In this document: positions 1 through 5,587 of the stretch, piece by piece | Layout: the number at the start of each line of letters is the position of its first letter | Position numbering within the stretch: the stretch's first letter is position 1 | NCBI GenBank assembly: GCA_018816605.1 | Contig: JAHIVS010000748.1 | Coordinates: 1-8,386, forward strand | Direction: 5' to 3' | Source: Pseudomonadota bacterium | Lineage (GTDB): Bacteria; Desulfobacterota; Desulfobacteria; Desulfobacterales; Desulfobacteraceae | Length of the DNA stretch: 8,386 nt | Notes under the pieces: model-generated | What the model was told of the DNA's origin: nothing | Database searches by the model: none | Seen by the model: the letters and a program-made list of their open reading frames with translations, nothing else | Position numbers and translations under genes: made by a program

Positions 1-896
1 TAATAGACCTGATCACCCTTTATGGCTTTTTCATGCCCCGGTTATCGGCTTCACTGAGAGGATTTGCCCTGTTGATCGGAATGACGCTCTCGGTGATTGC
101 ACTCGTTCAGGGTCTGAGACCGCCAATGGTGGAAAAATACGAGGTGACAGTTCCCGGCTTACCAGCTGCACTTGATGGGACTGTGATTGTTGCTCTATCA
201 GATATGCATCTGGGCTCACAGCTGGGCAAAGGATGGCTGTCCGACCGGATCACCCAGGTAAAGGCGGAGAAACCTGATCTTGTGGTGCTGCTTGGTGATA
301 TTTTTGAAGGACATGGGCCTCCTGACGATCAATTGATTGCCCACTTCAGACAACTTTCCGCACCTTATGGGCTCTGGGCGGTTCTCGGTAATCATGAATT
401 TTACGGGGGAAGCAAAACAAACCTGTTTGAATCAGCAGGGTTTAAGTTGTTAACCAATACATGGGTTGAAGTGAGGCCGGGTCTTGTTTTGGCAGGAGTG
501 GAGGATCTTACGATCAGAGGCCGAAGCGGTCAAAACAACGACCCCATCTCGCAAGCCCTTGTGGGTCGACCTCCCGGGGCCACAATACTTCTTTCCCATA
601 CGCCGTGGCAGGCTGAAAAGGCAGCTGGAAAAGGGGTCGGATTGATGCTCAGCGGGCATACCCACGGCGGACAGATATGGCCCTTTGGTTATCTGGTCCA
701 AAAACGGTATCCCCTTTTGGAGGGACATTATGAGGTGGATGGTATGTCGGCTATCATTTGCAGAGGCACGGGAACATGGGGGCCCCGCATGCGGCTCTGG
801 CATCCCGGCCAGATTCTGCGTGTGACGTTGAGAGGACAAGGCGTGGCAATCCTTCAAGGCGAGATGAATGATACAACCCACCCTAAAATTCTGTAA
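1..896 (+). CDS. Membrane-anchored metallophosphoesterase, YkuE/YaeI-like (5' end outside window)
   Basis: This is a calcineurin-like phosphoesterase with a two-metal active site, probably acting at the outer face of the inner membrane on a phosphoester such as a lipid headgroup; the substrate is not known. Numbered from the ATG at 33, the family motifs appear in order: D-x-H at 57-59 (SDMHLG), GD at 88-89, GNHE at 119-122, H189 in LSHTPW, and GHTHGGQ at 208-214. The ending with GTGTWGPRMR is typical of YkuE-like proteins. A hydrophobic segment lies at about residues 10-28. The frame stays open through the left edge and reads DLITLYGFF before the Met at 33, so that Met is probably internal and the true start lies upstream, perhaps with more membrane segments. 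The M48 protease gene begins 11 bases after its stop, which suggests an operon. The enzyme class is secure; the role is not. Confidence 0.9.
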   Translation, partial: IDLITLYGFFMPRLSASLRGFALLIGMTLSVIALVQGLRPPMVEKYEVTVPGLPAALDGTVIVALSDMHLGSQLGKGWLSDRITQVKAEKPDLVVLLGDIFEGHGPPDDQLIAHFRQLSAPYGLWAVLGNHEFYGGSKTNLFESAGFKLLTNTWVEVRPGLVLAGVEDLTIRGRSGQNNDPISQALVGRPPGATILLSHTPWQAEKAAGKGVGLMLSGHTHGGQIWPFGYLVQKRYPLLEGHYEVDGMSAIICRGTGTWGPRMRLWHPGQILRVTLRGQGVAILQGEMNDTTHPKIL

Positions 897-907
897 GGAA
901 AAAAATA

Positions 908-1705
908 ATGAACCGTATGATTATATGCTTGTTTTGTTTATCGGTTTTTTGGGGATGTGACAATACCAATCTGGATCTTGCCACACAAGCAGGGATAGAC
1001 GTCATCAAAGCCGCCACTTTGAGTGACAAAGATGTTGAGCTCCTTGCGGCAAATGCTTCAAAACAATCAGATTCAAAAAATTCGATTGCAGGAATCCAAC
1101 ATCCTTACGGAATGAGGTTGGAAAAACTTGTGGGGGAAAGATACAATTCAAACGGGTATGTATTTGATTTTAAGGTTTATTTGTCACCTAAGATCAATGC
1201 ATTTGCTATGTCAGACGGCACCATCAGAATTTATAGCGGACTGATGGATATGATGAATGATGAGGAGCTGCTCTTTGTGGTGGGGCATGAAATGGGCCAT
1301 GTTGTGGAAAAACACATCAAGAAAAAAATCATGCTGGCCTATGCTGCGAGCGCCGTTCGGAAAGGGGTCGCCTCTCAGGAAAATCTGGCCGGTGATGTTG
1401 CACGATCCTTCCTGGGCGAATTCGCCCAAACCCTTTTAAATGCACAGTTTTCACAAGCAGAAGAAAAGGAAGCTGATGATTTTGGCCTCCTGTTTTTAAA
1501 AAATCACGGGGTTGATATCAATGCGGCTGTAACAGCCTTGAAAAAACTGGCCGGCCTGGGGAAAAACCATTCGTTTTTATCCAGTCATCCTGACCCTGCT
1601 CTAAGGGCTGACCGTTTACAAAAACAAATTGCTTCGCCTGGTAAAATAGAGAGTCAATCATTCCTGGACAAATTTATTGCCAGTATTATCAGACTGTTTC
1701 CATGA
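908..1705 (+). CDS. M48 family zinc metalloprotease, probable lipoprotein (LoiP/YggG-like)
   Basis: This is a predicted periplasmic, membrane-tethered zinc endopeptidase of the M48 family, whose relatives degrade misfolded or damaged envelope proteins. The N-terminus has a short hydrophobic signal ending at Cys17 in VFWGC, a slightly non-canonical lipobox that suggests lipid anchoring. The zinc site is HEMGH at residues 127-131, with the third ligand Glu188 in KEADDFG. The family signature SHPDPALRADRL is near residue 227. The length of 265 residues fits the LoiP/YggG type, which lacks the multi-pass domain of HtpX. The ATG is preceded by AAGGAA at a good distance, overlapping the stop of the phosphoesterase gene upstream, so the two are probably co-transcribed. 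No terminator follows at once; a hairpin with a T-run lies about 310 bases downstream. Confidence 0.93.
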   Translation: MNRMIICLFCLSVFWGCDNTNLDLATQAGIDVIKAATLSDKDVELLAANASKQSDSKNSIAGIQHPYGMRLEKLVGERYNSNGYVFDFKVYLSPKINAFAMSDGTIRIYSGLMDMMNDEELLFVVGHEMGHVVEKHIKKKIMLAYAASAVRKGVASQENLAGDVARSFLGEFAQTLLNAQFSQAEEKEADDFGLLFLKNHGVDINAAVTALKKLAGLGKNHSFLSSHPDPALRADRLQKQIASPGKIESQSFLDKFIASIIRLFP

Positions 1706-2044
1706 TGATAAAATTGTATCTTTAGTAGCAACACGCCTTATTTTAATATCTTTTCCATTTGATATGGTTCAAGCAAGCTCGATATTGCAAGCTGCTGTCA
1801 AATGATACACATTGCTAAAGAAATCAGCTGATCAAAGTAAGTCCTGTTTGAACCAGGCCTTGTCCGATCTGTTTTGAAGCAGCAGCAATTATTGCAAAGC
1901 CGACACCAAATATCAGAAGGTCCAGTGAAAACCCTATAATAAAATCCAGCCTTCATGGTTAATGATTTTAATATAGGATTTATATCATACCTTTAAAAAG
2001 GTCACAAAAGATCAATCTCATCCCCATTTAAATAGGATGATTTT
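1706..2044. other. Gene-free AT-rich gap with a relic
   Basis: No intact gene is visible in these 339 bases. They contain the decayed antiporter-like fragment at 1824-1949 (- strand), a perfect but loop-poor inverted repeat ACCTTT-AA-AAAGGT at 1989-2002 whose role is unknown, and a terminator-like hairpin at 2018-2040 running into a T-rich stretch. The rest shows no coding pattern on either strand. Confidence 0.6.
1824..1949 (-). pseudogene. Decayed N-terminus of a CPA2/KefB-like cation:proton antiporter
   Basis: On the - strand these 41 codons read as one hydrophobic segment with the pattern LDLLIFGVGFAIIAAASKQ, then IGQGLVQTGLTLIS and a TGA. The pattern resembles the first membrane helix and following loop of CPA2 antiporters, where a motif like LPLITGFLLTG is expected. 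Here the reading runs LTLIS-stop-FL-stop, so the first stop falls where a glycine is expected and a second stop follows two codons later. There is no ATG in frame, and a TGA lies three codons before the first recognisable residue. Beyond it (towards 1706) no further similarity is seen. I infer a remnant of a transporter gene lost by deletion and point mutation. The family assignment rests on a short match from memory and is tentative. Confidence 0.45.
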
Positions 2045-2046
2045 TT
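2018..2046 (+). terminator. Weak intrinsic terminator-like hairpin
   Basis: TCATCC (2018-2023) pairs with GGATGA (2035-2040) across an 11-base loop and is followed at once by six T and then ATTT. Read on the + strand it could end rightward transcripts from the phosphoesterase-M48 operon. It also marks the convergent boundary with flgB, whose stop codon it overlaps. The stem is only 6 bp. Confidence 0.4.
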
Positions 2047-2455
2047 ATTTTCCACCCTCGTCAATCGCATAACTGGTTATTGTTGATTTTCTTAATTTTA
2101 ATTCTACGATTGTTTTATATTTGATGTTATTTTCCATAAGGTTCATCATTTGTGTGTCGATGTTAACGGAATCAAGGTGATAGATATCAACCTCTTCGCT
2201 ATCTTTTCCATTCATGGAGAATGGTTCTCCATCATCTGGTGACAAATGTTTAGAATGAGTCTTATCTAAATAATCGGGTTCTTTTTCACCCATTGCCCGT
2301 TTGAGAGTTTGATTGAAATCAAGATCCGTCGGCTTATATCCAATGGTATCCATATTAGCGATATTGCTGCTAATAAGGTTGTGTCGTCTGGCCGAAACAT
2401 TAAGTGCCTCTCCAATCACCTGTGATGTGTGGCCAAAGATCCTTGAATCTGTCAT
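2045..2455 (-). CDS. flgB: Flagellar basal-body rod protein FlgB
   Basis: FlgB is one of the proximal rod subunits of the flagellar basal body, exported by the flagellar type III system and assembled in the periplasm. At 136 residues it has the usual length. The N-terminal rod signature is clear: RRHNLISSNIAN followed by MDTIGYKPTDLDF at residues 23-47, where most homologues have NADTPGYK. The C-terminal signature starts with VNIDTQMMNLMENN and ends in a hydrophilic helix. I chose the ATG at 2455 because AGAGG lies five bases before it; an in-frame TTG at 2467 has no such support. A perfect sigma-54 promoter lies about 50 bases upstream. Unusually, flgC and fliE, which normally follow in the same operon, are absent: only a transporter relic lies downstream. 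The gene may be a leftover of a broken flagellar cluster or may simply sit apart from it. Confidence 0.93.
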   Translation of the reverse strand: MTDSRIFGHTSQVIGEALNVSARRHNLISSNIANMDTIGYKPTDLDFNQTLKRAMGEKEPDYLDKTHSKHLSPDDGEPFSMNGKDSEEVDIYHLDSVNIDTQMMNLMENNIKYKTIVELKLRKSTITSYAIDEGGK

Positions 2456-2505
2456 TTTTCCTCTCAATTTGAATTAAAAGTTAAGGGGATACAATAATAT
2501 TACAA

Positions 2506-2521
2506 TGCAATTTATATGCCA
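2506..2521 (-). promoter_or_regulatory. Sigma-54 promoter of flgB
   Basis: On the - strand the sequence TGGCATATAAATTGCA matches the sigma-54 consensus TGGCAYRNNNNTTGCW at every defined position. Transcription would start about 11-12 bases beyond the TTGC element, leaving a leader of roughly 40 bases before the flgB ATG at 2455. Sigma-54 control of rod and hook genes is common in polar-flagellated bacteria, so the position makes sense. The enhancer-binding activator site is not identifiable here. Confidence 0.85.
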
Positions 2522-2795
2522 AAATATTACTTCGCGGCTCGGTGTTTAGATAACTCCCTCATTCAGTCCTATTTATAAAAAATATTAGATTTGATTCAAT
2601 CAGAATCAACAAATCTAACAGACCTATACAGAATCTTTTCCAAGATTACTTATTTATCTTTCGTAAAATAAAATGATGATTCACGAGGGTATTGCCGCAT
2701 TTGTCACCATTTTGACATTTCAGCCGTCAATTTTACCATTTTTTACTATGGTTATAGCGATAGGGGGGAACACGTTTAACTGGAGGAAAGAAACC
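2522..2795. other. Non-coding stretch between divergent flgB and the DUF1670-like fragment
   Basis: An open frame begins at 2673, but its first 41 codons look like translated AT-rich intergenic DNA, and a better start lies at 2796. The stretch holds a long inverted repeat at 2585-2618 and a block at 2702-2742 with TGTCA-6-TGACA and two copies of ACCATTTT (2706-2713 and 2735-2742). TTGACA at 2712-2717 with TACCAT 16 bases later could be a weak promoter for the fragment that follows. These repeats could also be the left end of the mobile element it came from. Confidence 0.4.
2585..2618 (-). terminator. AT-rich hairpin followed by a T-run on the - strand
   Basis: TTAGATTTG (2585-2593) and CAAATCTAA (2610-2618) are perfect complements. 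An alternative pairing adds GATTC (2593-2597) with GAATC (2603-2607) to close a five-base loop. On the - strand the hairpin is followed by ATATTTTTTATAAAT, the layout of an intrinsic terminator for leftward transcription. No leftward gene lies immediately to its right, so it may shield the flgB promoter, be left over from a lost gene, or be a protein-binding palindrome. Confidence 0.4.
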
Positions 2796-2987
2796 GTGAT
2801 CCAGACATACGCACATCAAAAAGAACTACATGAATCCCGGCTAAGTATCAAGACCCTCGAATGTATGTTTGCAAATCTTATTACTGATGGGACAAATTGT
2901 TCCCCATTTGAGTCTGAAATCATTGTAGAAAAAGCCAAAGGCCGTCATCAAAAAGGACAAATGTATCCAGTGCATGAGCTGTTTTGA
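2796..2987 (+). pseudogene. N-terminal fragment of a DUF1670-like protein
   Basis: A GTG at 2796 preceded by GGAGG (2782-2786) at nine bases starts a short frame reading MIQTYAHQKELHESRLS, then IKTLECMFANLITDGTNC and SPFESEIIVEKAK. This resembles the N-terminus of DUF1670 proteins, a family of unknown function seen in many copies in Desulfobacterota and often thought to be mobile. Such proteins normally run to 200 residues or more, whereas this one ends after 63. The similarity stops near 2928; the codons after that belong, in another frame, to an unrelated ferredoxin tail. The last residues (GRHQKGQMYPVHELF) are therefore probably meaningless read-through. The family assignment is from pattern memory and moderate in strength. 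Confidence 0.5.
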
Positions 2988-3015
2988 TAAATGTAAATTT
3001 GATGCCATTTTTTAA
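2929..3015 (+). pseudogene. C-terminal 4Fe-4S ferredoxin tail of a NuoF/HndC-type protein (gene remnant)
   Basis: In the frame starting at 2929 the DNA reads KKPKAVIKKDKCIQCMSC, then FDKCKFDAIF and TAA. It contains a full CX2CX2CX3C cluster motif (codons at 2962, 2971, 2980 and 2992). The wording (KKP-x-VI-x-x-x-KCI-x-C, ending CKFDAI) is the typical C-terminus of NuoF/HndC/HydB-type flavin-Fe-S subunits of NADH-linked oxidoreductases and hydrogenases. The frame is closed by a TAG at 2926-2928, and the DNA before it belongs to the DUF1670-like fragment, so the rest of the gene is missing. I infer that insertion of, or recombination with, the DUF1670-bearing DNA cut the gene. It lacks a start and is unlikely to be expressed as a functional protein. 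Confidence 0.6.
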
Positions 3016-3163
3016 GCATGGAATTTTATGTTGGCGTATATGTCTATGAAATAGATAAATTCTATATATTATCCACTTAAAATCGAAAGAATCAATTTTA
3101 CTGACAAAAACTTTTAATGTATTTGTTCCCCTTGGAATCATCGAAGAAATCAGCCACTGTTTT

Positions 3164-3190
3164 AAATCAGGACTTGAAATGATTTTTTTT
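3164..3190 (+). terminator. Possible weak terminator before the radical SAM gene
   Basis: AAATCA (3164-3169) pairs with TGATTT (3180-3185) over a ten-base loop, and five further T follow. The stem is short and AT-only apart from one C-G pair, so termination would be inefficient. It would separate the debris to the left from the gene starting at 3228. Confidence 0.3.
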
Positions 3191-3227
3191 GTATAGATAA
3201 CCCTTGCTGGTCGGAGTTTTTCACACC

Positions 3228-4220
3228 ATGAACATCGATGACTTAATTAAGAAATCATTTCAAGCTGATCCGCTTTCAGCCGAAGAACTGACTTTTTTTC
3301 TATCCCATCCGCCTGATTCTCCTGTGGCAATTAAAACCATGGCTCGGACACGGGAGATCTCCGAAAATCTTGTTTCTGGAAAGGCAGAAATCCATGGCCA
3401 ACTGGCCCTTGATCTTGCCCCCTGCGCCTGCGAGTGCAAGTTCTGCTCCTTTGCCAGATCAAACCGGATTTTTACCAACGAAACCCGAATAAGCCCTGAA
3501 GAGGCGGTATTCTACGCCAGACAACATGAAGAAAATGGGGCCAATGCCGTATATGTCATGACCACGGCTCAGTACCCTTTCGGGCAGTTCATTGAAATTT
3601 CAAAAGAAATCCGGAAAAATCTGAAACCCGAAACTGTGATGGTGGCTAATGTAGCAGACCAGTCGCTGGAGCGGGCCAAGCGGATCAAGGATGTCGGCTA
3701 CGCCGGGGTATATCACGCCCTGCGTCTTCGTGAAGGCAGAGACACCGGAATTCCTCCTGAGAAAAGAATAGAAAGCATATGCAATTTCAAGGAAGCAGGA
3801 CTCAAGGTGGGAACCTGTTTGGAGCCCATAGGTCCTGAGCACACAATTGAAGAGCTTGTGCAGGCCATTCTTCTGGCTGCTTCTATTGAGCCTGTATTCA
3901 GCGGGGCCGCCCGCCGCATTGAAATCCCCGGTACCGAGATTGCGGCAAGAGGCATGATCAGCGAGCTTCGCATGGCTCAGATCGTAGCCGCGAGCATTCT
4001 TGGGACACCCAGAACGGTCAAAGGTTTTTGCACTCATGAGCCCTGCACTCTGGCTGCATTGGCGGGTGCCAACCTTTTCTGGGCAGAAAGCGGGTCCAAC
4101 CCAAGGGATACCCAGGAAAAAACAGAACAGGGAAGGGGGCTTGATGTTGAAGTCTGCGCCAAGATCTACCACGAGAGCGAATGGGACACCCTTGAAGGGT
4201 CTTCCGCTTATTTTGTCTGA
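3228..4220 (+). CDS. Radical SAM enzyme, BioB/HmdB/HydE-like, substrate unknown
   Basis: The protein (330 residues) belongs to the biotin-synthase-like branch of radical SAM enzymes, which cleave S-adenosylmethionine at a [4Fe-4S] cluster to start radical chemistry. The cluster motif is CX3CX2C at Cys66, Cys70 and Cys73 (APCACECKFC), with an extra Cys68 inside it. A BATS-like C-terminal half follows, including GTCLEPIGPEHT, then FCTHEPC with Cys268 and Cys273, then GANLFWAESGSNPRDT and GRGLDVEVC, a wording closer to HmdB-like proteins than to true BioB, whose NHNLDT and CSGG motifs are absent. It is therefore probably not biotin synthase. The ATG at 3228 follows CGGAG at 11-12 bases; an in-frame TTG at 3204 lacks support. 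No biotin, lipoate or hydrogenase gene lies nearby to suggest a product. Confidence 0.85.
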   Translation: MNIDDLIKKSFQADPLSAEELTFFLSHPPDSPVAIKTMARTREISENLVSGKAEIHGQLALDLAPCACECKFCSFARSNRIFTNETRISPEEAVFYARQHEENGANAVYVMTTAQYPFGQFIEISKEIRKNLKPETVMVANVADQSLERAKRIKDVGYAGVYHALRLREGRDTGIPPEKRIESICNFKEAGLKVGTCLEPIGPEHTIEELVQAILLAASIEPVFSGAARRIEIPGTEIAARGMISELRMAQIVAASILGTPRTVKGFCTHEPCTLAALAGANLFWAESGSNPRDTQEKTEQGRGLDVEVCAKIYHESEWDTLEGSSAYFV

Positions 4221-4295
4221 TGGGTTCGCTCTGTGAAATATCATTTGCAGGAGTTCCTCTTATAATAAGAAATAAATCAAAAAAAAGGTTTTAAA

Positions 4296-4724
4296 ATGAA
4301 AAAAAGAGTTCTATCGATTCTCATCACATGGGCCGCTGTAGCTCTATGCGCATCATGGGCCGTAGCTGCCGATACCTATAATTATATCAAGGCAAAGGAT
4401 CTCAATGTCCGTCTGAGTGCCGGATCACCGATGATCATTGTGGATATCTGCCCGGTGGAGCAATTTACCAAAGGGCATGTCAAAGGCTCCATTGAAACCA
4501 ATGCCTATCCGGTGAAAACCGAAGAAGAAAAAGCAAAGCTGGCTGCAATCCTGCCAAAACTGAAAGTCTCTGCCGATGACATCATTGTGGTCTGTCCCAA
4601 GGGCGGCGGCGGTGCCACCAAAACTGTAGATTATTACAAGGCTGGCGGGATTGATGAAAAACGACTGCTGATCCTTGAAAAGGGCATGGGCGAATGGCCG
4701 TATGAAACTGAAAAAAGACAATAA
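4296..4724 (+). CDS. Exported rhodanese-like protein
   Basis: This is a small single-domain rhodanese (142 residues) with a signal peptide, so it probably works in the periplasm as a sulfurtransferase or sulfane-sulfur carrier. The leader has KKR followed by a hydrophobic stretch to about residue 24, with likely cleavage after AVA or AVAA. The mature part shows IIVDICPVEQFTKGHVKGS (residues 47-65), the usual D-x-x-x-x-x-F-x-x-GH-x-x-G motif. The active-site loop has Cys100 in VVCPKGGGGA, where most homologues have an arginine-bearing loop such as CRSGNRSA, so substrate binding may differ. AAAGG precedes the ATG by about seven bases. The selenoprotein gene follows after 74 bases on the same strand, which suggests joint transcription and a shared sulfur or redox role. 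Confidence 0.88.
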   Translation: MKKRVLSILITWAAVALCASWAVAADTYNYIKAKDLNVRLSAGSPMIIVDICPVEQFTKGHVKGSIETNAYPVKTEEEKAKLAAILPKLKVSADDIIVVCPKGGGGATKTVDYYKAGGIDEKRLLILEKGMGEWPYETEKRQ

Positions 4725-4798
4725 CAAAACCGAAACTGAGAAAACCATTTCGTAAATAAAGCGGATGATCCAATAACCCTTTGATCCGGAAAGACATA

Positions 4799-5587
4799 GT
4801 GCAACGACCGAAACAACAGAATCTGAAAAAACTTATCATTGTGATTTTTGTCATTGGCCTGGTTATTCTTTTTTTCACATTTGACCTGAAACAATACCTG
4901 ACGCTGGGATTTATCAAGGAGTCCCAGGTCCGTTTCCAGGAGCTTTACAGTCAGAGCCCCCTATGTGTGACTGTCCTGTTTGTGGCCTTTTATATCCCCG
5001 TGATTGCGCTCAACCTCCCCGGTGCAGTCATCCTGGGGCTTGCGGCCGGAGCCTTGTTCGGCACCTGGACCGGAACTCTTGTCATTTCATTTGCCAGCAG
5101 TATCGGCGCGACCCTGGCATGCCTCTTGTCGCGGTATCTTTTGCGGGACTGGGTTCAGAAAAAATTCGGGGAAAGGCTGAAAAAAGTCAATGATGGCATC
5201 CGGGAGGAAGGCGCTTTTTATCTGTTTTCCATGAGGCTCATCCCGGCCATCCCCTTTTTCATTATTAATATGGCCATGGGCCTGACCCCCATGCGGCTAT
5301 GGACTTTTTACTGGGTTTCCCAACTGGGCATGCTCCCCGGAACGGCTGTTTTTGTTAATGCCGGCAGCCAGATCTCAAAGATTGATTCCCTGTCCGGCAT
5401 TCTTTCCCCCGGGTTGATCTTGTCTTTGGCATTGCTGGGCATTTTCCCTTTGATCACCAAAAAGATCCTGAACTGGTACCGCAAGAGATTAATCTGCGAT
5501 ACAGCGGACACCTATTTTCCTCATCCTCAACCGATGGGGAAATCTTCCCGCGGACTCGACACGGCACTCCGGCACATGCAGGCATCC
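4799..5587 (+). other. VTT / TVP38-TMEM64 (DedA-like) membrane portion of the fusion
   Basis: Residues 1-263 form a SNARE-associated (VTT) family membrane domain. A first helix lies at about 12-28. The family core covers roughly 57-110, with NLPGAVILGLAAGALFG and ASSIGATLACLLSRYLL, and is followed by FSMRLIPAIPFFIINMAMG at 143-161, the conserved F-x-x-R...P-x-x-P re-entrant region. A last helix lies at about 202-219. DedA/VTT proteins act in lipid scrambling and membrane homeostasis, but fused forms in anaerobes are not characterised. Residues 221-263 form a hydrophilic linker ending in ALRHMQAS directly before the TGA. A standalone VTT protein would end soon after its last helix, so this linker also fits a fusion. 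Confidence 0.85.

Noticed and set aside
450..881. - strand open frame of 143 codons
   Set aside because: Antisense shadow of the metallophosphoesterase with no recognisable motif.
1824..1826. Reading the TGA of the antiporter relic as another selenocysteine
   Set aside because: It replaces an expected glycine, a TAG follows two codons later, and no protein-like sequence continues.
2673..2795. N-terminal extension (MMIHEG...) of the DUF1670-like fragment
   Set aside because: No ribosome binding site at the ATG, composition of AT-rich spacer, and a much better GTG start with GGAGG at 2796.
3057..3200. + strand frame without a start (ending VFVPLGIIEEISHCFKSG...)
   Set aside because: It looks mildly protein-like and could be another gene relic, but no start and no recognisable family, so it is not claimed.
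3600..4244. Long - strand open frame (214 codons)
   Set aside because: It lies antisense to the radical SAM gene, whose motifs are unmistakable, and its translation shows no family pattern.
4261..4266. TATAAT as a promoter for the rhodanese gene
   Set aside because: The hexamer is perfect but no acceptable -35 element lies 16-18 bases upstream; it may still act with an activator.
4582..4917. Overlapping - strand frames across the rhodanese and the VTT start
   Set aside because: They overlap well-supported + strand coding sequence and show only antisense composition.
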